Shown here piece by piece: positions 11,537 to 22,144 of a stretch of 64,000 nt of DNA. Position 1 is the first letter of the stretch. Each line of letters opens with the position of its first letter. The stretch is from Metridium senile. Taxonomy: Eukaryota; Cnidaria; Anthozoa; Actiniaria; Metridiidae. The notes beneath the pieces are model-generated. The model saw only the letters and a program-made list of their open reading frames with translations, was not told the origin of the DNA and made no database searches. The position numbers and the translations under genes were made by a program. Location of the stretch: positions 9,761,101-9,825,100 of the forward strand of contig OX459101.1 of the NCBI GenBank assembly GCA_949775045.1. The letters are read 5' to 3'.

Positions 11537-11940
11537 GTTCGAGTCTTCATTTACTTCACTTACTTTTCAACTTTGTTATTAATAACAGTTTGTTTGCTGG
11601 TTTCTTTCATAACATCATTCGTTAGATCATTCATCAAAGCCCAATATCTCATCTCACAAGAATACATATTCACGAATACTCTTGCTGTATGTCAAATTGA
11701 TTTATTAAGGAAGTATATTTAATAAATGCGCTACGTCACTTTTGCAGTACAGCTAAAACGCGGTTCTGGAGAATTCTACCTCAAAACAGTTTTTTTAACT
11801 TAATAGTTTCTATCATTGTTCGAAAGTTTCTATTTACAGGAAGTAGTTTACCCTGTGGCTTCTAATTGCACTATAATATTTACTTATTTAAGTGCCTATA
11901 ACCCGTAATTACCTACAGTTAATATACAATTACAGTAAAA
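11537..11940. other. AT-rich single-copy DNA
   Basis: Nothing recognisable beyond the tail of the element to its left. Confidence 0.45.
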
Positions 11941-12800
11941 ATGGAAACGTATAGTTTAACTTACTGACGTTTTAGTCTGGAATATAACCCATATTTGGTG
12001 AAAATGATAACTAATTACTTTTTACGTACTGTTTTACTCTAGATAGGTTTACGTACTACTGGCGTCAGTTTTGGGCTTTAATATAAGCGATCCGTATTTG
12101 GTGAAAAATGGTAACTTATACTTTTTAAAAATAATAATTTTACGTACTGGCGTTTGATTTTCGGCTTGAATATAATTAACCAATAGTTGGTGAAAATTGG
12201 TAATTTCTACTTTAAATAAGATAGTTTTACTTACTGACGTTTTGAGCTTGAATATAATCTGTATTTGGTGAAAAAATGGTAACTTATACTTTTTAAAAAG
12301 ATACCTTAACGTATTGACGTTTAATTTTCGGCCGGACTGAATATAATCAACCAATAGTTGGTGAAAATTGGTAATTTCTACTTTAAATAAGATAGTTTTA
12401 CTTACTGACGTTTTGAGCTTGAATATAATCTGTATTTGGTGAAGAAAATGGTAACATATACTTTTTAAAAAGATACCTTAACGTATTGACGTTTAATTTT
12501 CGGCTGGACTGAATATAATCAACCAATAGTTGGTGAAAATTGGTAATTTCAACTTTAAATAAGATAGTTTTACTTACTGACGTTTTGAGCTTGAATATAA
12601 TCCGTATTTGGTGAATAAATGGTAACTTATACTTTTTAAAAAGATACCTTAACGTATTGACGTTTAATTTTCGGCCGGACTGAATATAATCAACCAATAG
12701 TTGGTGAAAATTGGTAATTTCTACTTTAAATAAGATAATCCGTATTTGGTGAAGAAAATGGTAACATATACTTTTTAAATATAGATAGTATTATTTACTG
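11941..12800 (-). repeat. ~171-bp tandem array carrying CTGACGTTT half-motifs
   Basis: ACTGACGTTTTGAGCTTGAA starts units at about 12233, 12404 and 12576, flanked by more diverged units on both sides. Each unit also contains a second, diverged block (GTATTGACGTTTAATTTTCG) and TTGGTGAAAATTGGTAA or its relatives twice, so the unit is an old dimer. Read on the minus strand, AAGCTC-AAAACGTCAGTAAA matches the 3' half of family 1 (AAGCTCGAAACGTCAGTAAA), while the 5' half (GACGAAG) is not preserved. The 99- and 101-residue minus frames are tandem-repeat translations. Confidence 0.9.
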
Positions 12801-13166
12801 ACGTTTTAGGCTTGAACTGATAATCTGTGTTTGAGAGGGAAACTGGTAACTTATATAACTGTAAGACGTAAACTGGCGTAGTGCTAATTGTTGACATTTA
12901 ATCTGATAAAGTCAAAACGTTGGTCAAAAAATGAAAAGATCGATAGGAAAGGTAACATTGAAGAGCCCTTACAAAAGGATAGCGCTATCGCCTTTATCAG
13001 AGTAAAATTAAAAAATACTTAAACACCATAAAAAACGTGCGACTACAAAGAACTTTTAAAATTATATTTTGATAATATCGTCACGAGAGTGACGTTGGCA
13101 TATCAGACTGTTCGCCCTTTTTCGGAGCCAAAAACTGTAACTTTTTAATATACCCCTTAAAATTAG
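12801..13166. other. AT-rich DNA
   Basis: The left part is a decayed continuation of the array. No other feature. Confidence 0.45.
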
Positions 13167-13495
13167 TGTTACTGACGTTAAGGACGTTAATCCGTTGTGA
13201 AAGTAAAAATAGTATAGAGTTATTCACTCATAAAAGGTTTTCGGAGCGAACGGCGAATGCATGTTTTTTTGCGTGACTGAAAGGAATTATGGGTACGTAT
13301 ACAACATACATGTGAGTAATTTTTATAAATTATTTCATAAACGTTAAGGACGTTAATCCGTTGTGAAAGTAAAAATATTATAGAGTTATTCACTCATAAA
13401 AGGTTCTCGGAGCGAACGGCGAATGCATGTTTTTGCGTGACTGAAAGGAATTGTGGGTCCATATACAACATACATGTGAGTAATTTTCTGATCAA
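13167..13495 (-). repeat. Two tandem 166-bp units with a hammerhead-like motif of type 2
   Basis: ACGTTAAGGACGTTAATCCG begins at 13175 and 13341. The units share GAAAGTAAAAATA, TTATTCACTCATAAAAGGTT, CGGAGCGAACGGCGAATGCA and ACATACATGTGAGTAATTT. On the minus strand GGATTAACGTCC followed by AACGTCAGTAA matches the motif at 60323-60354. GCGAACGGCG is also found in the MITE at 27693-27846. Confidence 0.88.
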
Positions 13496-13660
13496 TTAAC
13501 ACAAAAAAAACCTTTCGTGAATTTGCATGACTGACCACGATTCCATTCGAGGCTATACATTCACTGTATTTTATCCACTCCAGCCTCGATCTAAATCTAT
13601 TGTTTCATGGTCAGCGCTATAGCTGTCACGTGACTGAATTAGGGAAAGGTCTATGTATAG

Positions 13661-13758
13661 TTTAATAAACGAGCAGGAGTGTTTTATCAGGATTTAAAAC
13701 CACGCGGCGAAGCTAAGTGGTTTTAAACCTGATAAAACACGATCTGCGAGTTTATTGA
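13661..13758. mobile_element. 98-bp hairpin element, GTTTTATCAGGTTTAAAAC family
   Basis: The arms TTTAATAAACGAGCAGGAGT + GTTTTATCAGG and CCTGATAAAACACGATCTGC + GAGTTTATTGAA pair over about 45 bp, closing through TTAAAACCAC / GTGGTTTTAA on a loop near GCGGCGAAGC. I recognise this motif as very common in coral and anemone genomes. Non-coding. Confidence 0.85.
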
Positions 13759-13879
13759 ACGACTTCAAAATCTCCAACCTATATTTTGTGTTTTTGTAAA
13801 AAAAAAATCAAGGATTTATGAAAGTTTATTAGAGAAAATTAAGGTTAAAGTTTATATAAATTAGGGTGAATCTATATCT

Positions 13880-14250
13880 TCAGTTAAACACTCGTCACGG
13901 TTACGATTTCTTTTGAAAATTTCTCATGAATTATTAATGAGTTTTTGAAGTAATATATACAATATGAGCGGCCGATCTGTATCCGATATACAACGGCGAG
14001 TCGAAGACGAGCCGTTGTATATCGGATACAGATCGGACGCGAATATTGTATAGAACTTATGAAAGTCCAACGTTAGTTCTTTCATATTTTACTAAAATTG
14101 TCAAGATAAATGTAAATCTGGGCGAGAAAATTCAAGTTGAAACTTATGCAAATCAGGACGAAATCTGTATGAGATTTACAACCTCCGTCACGGACGTGAA
14201 TTCTTTTCTGCTGTGTTTTTTGCTCATTAATTATTCATGAATTTTATAAC
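13880..14250 (+). mobile_element. Dispersed ~370-bp family with a long palindrome, copy 1
   Basis: Contains the palindrome ATACAATATGAGCGGCCGAT ... GATCGGACGCGAATATTGTAT (13960-14050; arms CTGTATCCGATATACAACGG and its complement). It is followed by TTCTTTCATATTTTACTAAA, AACTTATGCAAATCAGGA, ACAACCTCCGTCACGG and TCATTAATTATTCATGAATT. The same order recurs at 17641-17900. The 64-residue frame within it is not conserved between the two copies. Confidence 0.78.
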
Positions 14251-15110
14251 ATAAATTAAAGGCTCTTCTTCTCTGAATTGGGTTGTTATTGTACAGTCAG
14301 TCTGTTTTCTGCCACAGAAGAAGCACAAATAACTAATCTCAAATACCCATAGTTCCTTTCCATCGTGCAATTGCCGTTCACATTTCCTCTGACAACCTTT
14401 TTAAAAATAATTCTTAACACCACGGTAATAAAGTGATATACTTACTGACTATTCGTACACTGTTCCATTTGAAGGTGAATACGCTATCATATTTACCATG
14501 ATCAATGAATGACAGTAAGTTGCACTATTTTTAACGTGAACAAGTTGCCATTTTACTAATTGTTTCCGAAACAACGCATCGGTCAATGTTATGATATAAT
14601 TTAAATGTTTGTTTCCGATTTGTAGTGTTACTGAGAAGTATTATTTTTTAAATGTCAGGCGTACGTGATCATGAATTTACAAACATACTTAGGTATTATA
14701 CAATTGGTGACGTAAGAAAGCTCTTCAGTAAGCTGCTGTGTTTTTTTTTTTCTTTACTGGTGGCAGTGTTGTATGCGTCGACACCGCGTGTGCTGACTAA
14801 GTTGAATAACAAGTTGCGGTTACAGTGCCACTACTGAAACCGGGGCCACCAAAACATAATTATCCAAGCACAATTGAGAATATGAACAATAGAATCTCTA
14901 CAAATGTTTGGCTTTTTTGCTTAAAATGCTAATAATTTTCATTATATGTGAACGGAATAGAGTAAGATTGAATAAGAAACATCTTAGCCTGTGAGAACTC
15001 GCTACAATTATTTTGTTTGATCGCAAAAACTGTTTATGTTGGAATTTGTTTGGGTGGTCCGGGTTTCAGGAGTCGCACTGTTTGCTTTCAAACTAACTCC
15101 CATTCCCCCT
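14251..15110. other. Mostly single-copy DNA with one MITE fragment
   Basis: 14341-14408 (CCCATAGTTCCTTTCCATCG, GCCGTTCACATTTCC, TGACAACCTTTTT) matches the right half of the element at 27693-27846. The 61-residue frame at 14652-14837 has no recognisable domain. Confidence 0.5.
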
Positions 15111-15689
15111 ATTCATGCAGAACTTCGAAGCAAAAAGTCAGTTTATAGTTGAAGATTCCTGCATATATTTATTGGTTAGGAGCATTGAAGCCCATTGAAA
15201 CGATCTGGTATGCACTAGATATCCACACATTACATAACAAAATGGACAACATTCATTCATTCCCCCCTATTCAGAGTTCGAAATTTGAAGCCATTAGGCA
15301 GTTTATAGTAAACGGTTACTGGATAATTTTAGTAAATATGAATACACAAGTGATTATAGAAAATCACGCGAAGTGATTGGTCGAGAAATTCACACTATTT
15401 CTCGATAGTCACCTACAGCGTTTCGCGCGCTTTTAGAAATATGAAATGAACAGTTTTTCTTTAAAAAAAAAAGCTGGTTATTTTTACTTTTTGAAATAAT
15501 CAGTTTTGTATTTATACTAAAACAATTAACCCTTCAGGCTTAATAAATTTGGTTGAATAACAACCTTGACTCCGTCTCGATCTGTTATTATTAGTCATCG
15601 ATATTCACTTCGCTTTGGGCGAATATTTGTTTAGAGCATTGAAGCGCATTGAGACGGTGTGGAATACACTAGATATCCAATCATTACAT
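15111..15689 (+). repeat. Interrupted direct repeat, two copies
   Basis: GAGCATTGAAGCCCATTGAA...ACTAGATATCCACACATTAC (about 15179-15245) returns as GAGCATTGAAGCGCATTGAG...ACTAGATATCCAATCATTAC (about 15634-15700). CAGTTTATAGT also recurs at 15139 and 15299. The segment between them includes CGATATTCACTTCGCTTTGG (15598-15620), a phrase similar to the unit at 54769. The 75-residue frame at 15149-15376 lies over this repeat and is probably not a gene. Confidence 0.65.
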
Positions 15690-16380
15690 AACAACATCCG
15701 GGGTGAGTGCGAGGTGAGCTGTGTGAGGAGAGGAGAAGGAGGCTGAGGAGAGGAGAAAATGTGAGGAATTAAAGTAGGGATTATTAATGAGAGAGAGGAA
15801 GAGTACAGGGATGCTGAGATGAGGGAGGATAAGGAGAGTGAGGCTAAGGAAAAAGGATGAGAAAAGTGAGGATAATGAGAGGGAGGAAGAGTACAGGGAG
15901 GCTCAGGTGAGGGAGGATGAGGAGAGGGAGGGTGAGGAGAGGAGAAAATGTGAGGAATTAAAGTAGGGATTATTAATGAGAGAGGAAGAGTACAGGGATG
16001 CTGAGATGAGGGAGGATAAGGAGAGTGAGGCTAAGAAGAAAGGATGAGAAAAGTAAGGATAATGAGGGAGGAAGAGTACAGGGAGGCTCAGGTGCACTGA
16101 GGGAGGATGAGGAGAGGGAGGGTGAGAAGAAAGAGGTTGAGGAGAAAGCTTGAGGAAAATGAGGACAACGAAAGGGAGAAAGAGTACAGGGAGGCTCAGG
16201 TGAGGGAGGATGAGAAGAGGGAGGATAAGAAGAGGGAGGGTGAGGAGATGGAGAATGGGGACAGCGAAGATGAGGAGAGGGAGGATAAGCAGAGGGAGGA
16301 TGAGAAGAGGGAGGATAAGGAGAGGAAGGGTGAGGAGATGGAGAATGGGGACAGCGAGGATGAGGAGAGGGACACATTTA
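15690..16380. repeat. Polypurine minisatellite (GA-rich)
   Basis: About 690 bp in which the + strand is almost entirely G and A, built from GAGGATGAGGAGAGGGAGG-type units. A ~195-bp higher-order duplication is visible: AAAATGTGAGGAATTAAAG and GTAGGGATTATTAATGAGAG occur at about 15757 and 15949. The Glu/Arg-rich + frames and Ser/Pro/Leu-rich minus frames (up to 163 residues) are purely compositional. Confidence 0.95.
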
Positions 16381-17160
16381 AGTCTGTCTGCCATGTTCTC
16401 CTACTGACTGTAAAATAGACTCAAAATGACTACGTGCCTTTTTTTTAAATTTGGTTGCTAAAGATTTAATCAGCTTCATTTAAAATACTTAATAGCCGAT
16501 TTAAAAGGATTTCTTTAACAATATTTTCGGATCAGACACATTAAGCTAGCCTTTTGCATTCAAAACTTGTCTTCAATTTTCAAAAGGGCTATCAGGATTT
16601 TCGTTCCATAAATTTTAATCACCACATAGACGCGTCGTTTTCACTAAAAGCAAAAGTGGTCATATTTCAATCAGAGGTACACTTGTGTAAGGACGATACG
16701 TTGTTTTTAAAAATGCTTTACATTAACCTCAAGAGAAGTCGATCTTGAACTTATTAAATTCCCATAAATATCTCATAAAACTTAGAAAACGTTAAGTGAT
16801 ATTATATATACTACAAGTTAAGTCGAAAACAATCGAATGAATGAATATAGTTAGGTAAATGAACGAAGCTGGAAGTGACGTAATATACGACGCGACATTG
16901 TTTTTCAAGAATGTTTTTTTCTAAAAAACACAAGATAATCATAACAATTCACAATAGCCATAACCATGGCAGTTTTCATTTTGTCGAAAAAATATCAATT
17001 CTATATGCACATTTTCACCGTTCTTTATCGATTTATGCAAAGTATATTTTTGTTTGTACGTGTTTCTGTTGTATGACCATAACAAGTTGTAGTTGTAGAT
17101 GATAAAACAAATATTAAAAGGGAAACCGTATAATAAATCAACATATTGTGTTGAAATAAT
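16381..17160. other. Single-copy AT-rich DNA
   Basis: Short frames at 16554-16748 and 16911-17102 have no recognisable domain. No repeats seen. Confidence 0.45.
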
Positions 17161-17386
17161 AGAAACTAGCGAGTAAACTAGTATAGGCTGCGTCGGTGTT
17201 TGATATAAACGATAGGTAATAGAATGAAATTTGGAACACCGTAAAAAATAGAAATAGAAACTAGCGAGTAAACTAGTATAGGCTGCGTCGGTGTTTGATA
17301 TAAACGATAGGTAATAGAATGAAATTTGTAAAACCGTAAAAATGATAACTTAACTGGAGCTTTCGAGCTTTAGCCCTTTAACTGAG
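17161..17386 (-). mobile_element. Family 1 hammerhead-like element, one and a half tandem copies
   Basis: On the minus strand the element runs from the motif (CGAAAGCTCC...; here decayed at 17359-17386) to GTTTCTATTTC. GAAACTAGCGAGTAAACTAG plus TATAGGCTGCGTCGGTGTTT occurs twice, at 17162 and 17258. The distal copy keeps only the 3' ~90 bp ending at ACCGTAAAAAATA, directly joined to the second copy. Such a head-to-tail partial dimer is what integration of a multimeric or circular intermediate would leave, but a local duplication is also possible. Confidence 0.78.
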
Positions 17387-17640
17387 TGTTGACATTACCG
17401 GCATCCTTTGCAGGCATTAGAGTGTCGACTGTAGCTTCAGCTGTGACAACGATTTTAAAAAAGGTGTTTACCGGAAAGCAGGCGTGCAGATCGGTTGAGG
17501 CCGCCCTGATCATTATTAATTTTATAAATATCATTTTTGTTATCATCTTCATTTTGTATCATTATGTTGATCATCAGCATACCATCATCATTATCATTAT
17601 CGTAATTAATCCGCTGTCTATTTTTATATATAGTATGTTA

Positions 17641-17900
17641 TGTTTACAACATGAGCGGCCGTGTTGTATCGGCAGATACAACACGGACGCGAATGTTGTA
17701 AACGACTTAAAAAATGTCTAGGTTAGCTCTTTCATATTTTATCAAAATTTTCAAGATTAAAATAAATTTTGCCGTAAAATTACCAGTTAAAACTTATGCA
17801 AATCAGGATATACAACACTAGTGTTGTATCAGATTTACAACACTAGTCATGGTTTCTTTTGAAAATGTCTCATTAATTATTCATGAATTTTTTAAAGTAA
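17641..17900 (+). mobile_element. Dispersed palindrome-bearing family, copy 2
   Basis: Shares with 13880-14250 the flank and frame of the palindrome (CAACATGAGCGGCCG ... GGACGCGAATGTTGTA), then AGCTCTTTCATATTTTATCA, AACTTATGCAAATCAGGAT, ACAACACTAGTCATGG and TCATTAATTATTCATGAATT. The palindrome cores differ (ATCTGTATCC... in copy 1, TGTTGTATCGG... here) while their surroundings are conserved. Confidence 0.75.
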
Positions 17901-18006
17901 TTTATATCTCTACCCATATTCGTATTACGTAAAGTAATGATGTCCCTGTTGTACTGATTCAGCTCTAAAACAGCATTGAAATCTTAGCCCTTATGGTACT
18001 TTATTA

Positions 18007-18433
18007 CTTGTGCCACTAAATATTTATTACCCTGCTACTTATTGTAATGTTACATCAAACTAATTGCGACTAAACTTAAACTATGAAAGCCAATCGAAAA
18101 TGTGTTAATATACGTGTTGTTAAAAATGTTATAATAAACGAAATATACGTTATTATTGAAGGCAACTTGTACCACTAAATGTCGTTTATTACTCTGCTAG
18201 TTATACTACAGCTACATTAAACTTATTGCCACTAAACTTAAACTATGAAAGCCAATCGAAAATGTGTTAATACACGTGTTGTTAAAAATGTTATAATAAA
18301 CGAAATATACGTTATTATTGAAGGCAACTTGTACCACTAAATGCCGTTTATTACTCTGCTAGTTATACTACAGCTACATTAAACTTATTGCCACTAAACT
18401 TAAACTATGAAAGCCAATCGAAAATGTGTTAAT
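18007..18433 (+). repeat. Tandem ~160-bp units, 2.7 copies
   Basis: CTTGTRCCACTAAAT begins units at 18007, 18166 and 18328 (periods 159 and 162). The second and third are nearly identical (TTTATTACTCTGCTAGTTAT, AACTATGAAAGCCAATCGAA, AAATATACGTTATTATTGAA). Confidence 0.95.
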
Positions 18434-18763
18434 TTAAACGAAGGGCGTACGCCCCGATAAAAATGCTTTCAGCGGTGTCTTTATTCACACTAACGCATCC
18501 ATAATATTATATATCTTATCTAAATCATGCACTTGTAGCTTAGATGGGATTTGACTGTTTCGAATCAAAGCAAATAGGCAACAAACAATGCACTCAGATC
18601 AGACAATAATATCTTACTTGAGTTCCTGTGCGACTTTGGTTTTTAATCCCTGGACGTCACATGCGGATTTATTACTGTAAAACTACACAAATATACTTTG
18701 TTTCAGGTGTCAGACACTTTGCGAAAACAGAGAAACATTTTACTCAAAATGGATTATATATTT
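18434..18763. other. Single-copy DNA
   Basis: No feature recognised. Confidence 0.45.
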
Positions 18764-19256
18764 TCACTCATTCATTCATTCATTCATTTATTCATGCATC
18801 CACTCCACTCATTCAATCAACCAGCCATTCATTCAATCATCCATGCATTTATTCATTCGTCCATCCATTCATTCATCCATATATTCATTCGTCCATCAAT
18901 TCATAATGATTCATCCATCCATCCATCCATTAATCCATCCATTCATTCAATCATCCATGCATCCACTTATAATCATTCATTCATCCATCCATTCATAATC
19001 ATTCATCCATTCATCCATCCATTCATTCGTTCATTCATTCATCCATCCATTCAATCATCCATGCATCCACTTATAACTATTCATCCATCCATCCATTCAT
19101 TCATCCATGTATTTATTCATTCATCCATCCATTCATCCATGTATTCACCCATCCATTCATTCATTCATCCATCCATTCAAACATCCACGCAACCACTCTT
19201 AATCATTCATCCATCCATTTATTCATCCATTCATCCATTCATCCATTCATTCTTGT
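18764..19256. repeat. TTCA/TCCA tetranucleotide minisatellite
   Basis: About 490 bp of interspersed CATT and CATC units. A sub-repeat TCAATCATCCATGCATCCAC appears three times (about 18950, 19050 and, diverged, 18830). The 193-residue His/Ser/Ile/Pro frame at 18698-19279 is the longest in the window and is entirely this tract. Confidence 0.96.
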
Positions 19257-21982
19257 TACTATGCAAAAGCCGTAAGTAATTGTCAACTTTAAAATTACAA
19301 AAAAAGCACAAAAATGTCGGAGTAGAGTCAAAACCTTTTTTTGCCGTGGTTAGCATTAGTAGTCAACCAATTTGCAAAAGATCAAAAACGTCCGACAAAT
19401 CGAACCTTTTCCACAAAAATAAACATTTTCCTAATTGTTGTGTTTTGCAGTTTCATGTTTCTCTCCATGAAGACAAACCTTTTCTAGGAAAACTATCAAA
19501 CGATTTATGTGTCTCTCCGTAAAGACAAACATTTTCTAGGAAAAATATCAAACGATTCTGTATCTAATAAAACACAAAACGTTTTCATCAAAAATGTATT
19601 CGTTTTCAATTTCTCATGTTTTGCATATGAAATGTTTCACTACAAAGTCAAACATTTGGGGACAGAACGTTATAAAAGGTGTCAAACCTTTAATTTTAGA
19701 TGTCAAGGAAGAGAAAGAAATCCTGTGTAGTTTACAATCAGTAAAGGTATTGTTTCCTCTTTGCTGTATTTGACAATCAGGACTTTTGACATGCAGTACA
19801 ACAGAGAATGTAAACAGTAAATACTCTAAATGAGCAGAAAATGGACAAAACTTTCAATGTGTGGGGTTTTTCTCCAGACATTTTTCATAGAAAACAATAG
19901 CGCACTTTTTGAGATTTGGAAAAGATCCCACGAGGATTTTTTTTTTTATAAAAAATGAAAATAGCAAAAAATATAGGATTTTCTTTTGTCAATAGTTAGA
20001 AAAGGAATATAACAAAGAAAATAACGGAATGGCTCTTCATTTATTTTAATTTAATATTAAAACATTTTAAGGATATCTTTCCCAGAAAGATTTTCCAAGA
20101 AATATTCGAAACATTTTTTCGTAGAAAAAGACTTTGCAATAGCATGGTTTGGTGAGCTATTTGATGCAAAAAAAAAATGTGGATGCAAAAAAAAAATGTG
20201 GTATTGCTTCTTTAGGTAAGAATATCCAAATATACTTTCTTTATATAATGTTACCTGTGAAGAAGATTGAACGCCAAAAACTGCTCGGAAATCAAATATC
20301 AAAATACGACACAAATTATTCATAAGATAACAGGATTACACAACTTGGATGTTATGAAAAACTGATTTTTTTTTTGTCTGTTTGCTATATGTTGGTAATT
20401 ATACCTTGAGGGTTTTTGCCTTACCTGGTTTAGATGTATCCACAATCAAGAAACTGTATATATTTGTCCTTATCAACCTGAAACACAAAAGAAAGCTTTA
20501 GTCAAAAGTTACGTAGGCTAAATAAAAACCAGAAACACGTGCAAGAGATTGATTCTATCGATTAAATTGTATGGTAACACGAAGCTCTGGAGATTGCAGG
20601 TTATGTAAGCGAAATAAAATACAAAAATAACGGGATGGAATAATAATACGATACTAAAATGTAAAAAACAAATGTGATTTACGTTGGATTAGTATATTTG
20701 ATATTCATTTTTTTCTTTCAAATTTTTTATGTTTAATAATTTTTTTTTTTGATAAGGAGACCAAAGCTTATAATATGTTTTTTTTTTTTCTCTCCTTCAA
20801 GTAATTAGTGTACTTTTCTTTCTCTTTTGTAGATGTTATTGCTAACGTTGAAGTGTGGATTAAGGTCATTGAGAAAAAAATATCCATATTATATCAGATT
20901 TAAATTCATAAATAAATACAGAAAGAGAAAACCTTGTGGTGGAAATAGCGAACCTAAAATTGAATCTAGACTAGTAAGTCTAGAGTTATAATTAACTAAG
21001 AGTAGTAATTAAGAGTTGTAATTAATAAAATATAATTAAGAGAGGATGAATTTAAAGAGAGCAAAATGATCAGATATTATAACAGCTACTCAATATTTCG
21101 TATGCGGAAGGAAATTGAAAAATGGCGGGGAAAATATAATAGCGAAAACTGAATGACATTAGAACAATTTATTATAGTAACGACAATTGAACAGAAATTT
21201 TATACGGGAAAAATAAAAAAAATACAACTAAGCATTGAATATAAAGATACTACTAAAATGGTCCCAAAAGGCGGATTTTTAAATAGAGAAAATATGCAAC
21301 TGAGATGAATATAAAACTCCAATGATCAAATAAAGAATTAATTTATATCTTAGTTCCAAATAACATCATATCTTTTATGCCTTTTATCAATAAATGAACT
21401 CGAAAATTGAAAATTGAAACTATGCGCGGAATAAAAAAAAAAAAAAAAAACAGATAAAATATTGAGCGACTAAATAGGATTAATTAAGGAAAGGTTGAGT
21501 TTTTAAGATTTTAAAGAAAGATCATGGAATTAAAGCAGACGTTCAGCCGGTAATGAGCTGCAGTAGTGCAGCATCGAAAGTTAGGATCAATCTGTCAGGG
21601 TCGCTTTAATTGATAAGCTTTTAAAATTCTGTTAAGTGTTTGCTATCTACCTAACGTTTATCTCCACTGTAACGATTAGTAGACTCTAAAGAAAAACATT
21701 AAAAACAATTTCCAATTTATCGTAATAATCTTCAAATGGGCTGTAAAACTACTTCAGCACTGATTCGGGTACAAAGTCTAGCTCGTGGAGCTCTGTTATG
21801 CAATAGGAAAAATACTGATCGCACGGTAACTGCACTTTGTGGAGCTAAATCAGAAATATTATCGTTGTATTCTTGGAATCGTAATTAAATTAACAACTAA
21901 TAAAATGATATCTTATTATTGTAATATCCAAATTGTGTTCATTTTTGTTCAAAAATTGAACTATGTTGATGGATGAAAAAGA
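19257..21982. other. Mostly single-copy AT-rich DNA
   Basis: One ~53-bp direct repeat (TCTCTCCATGAAGACAAACC and TCTCTCCGTAAAGACAAACA, then TTTTCTAGGAAAAAT, ATCAAACGATT) at about 19459-19560, and a short ATGCAAAAAAAAAATGTGG duplication at 20162-20198. Frames at 19280-19522, 19509-19730 and 20057-20323 (minus, 88 residues) have no recognisable domain. No coding gene supported. Confidence 0.5.
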
Positions 21983-22144
21983 GTGGAAACTAGCGAGTAA
22001 ACTAGTATAGGCTGCGTCGGTGTCAGTCGATATAAACGATAGGTTATATAATGAAATTTGTCGTAAGGGCTAAAGCTTGAAATGTCCGTAAAGTTAAGTT
22101 AACATTTTTTTACGGAGTTACAAATTTCATTATATTACCTATCG
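21983..22144. mobile_element. Family 1 element as an inverted dimer
   Basis: The left half is minus-sense (GTGGAAACTAGCGAGTAAAC to ATGAAATTTGTC). The right half is plus-sense (CGTAAGGGCTAAAGCTTGAA, ATGTCCGTAAAG, TTTTTTTACGGAGTTACAAA, TTTCATTATATTACCTATCG). The halves pair over GATAGGTTATATAATGAAAT, leaving the hammerhead-like motif (22061-22088, with substitutions) in the loop. Only the left half has the CACCGACGCAGCC block, so the inversion is partial. Confidence 0.8.

Noticed and set aside
11375..11722. 115-codon frame starting near the family 1 element
   Set aside because: Half of it is the translated dispersed element; equivalent peptides occur at 48511-48750 only because the DNA element is repeated.
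18698..19279. 193-codon reading frame, the longest in the window
   Set aside because: It is wholly a translation of TTCA/TCCA tetranucleotide units (His/Ser/Ile/Pro), with no start context, domain or conservation.
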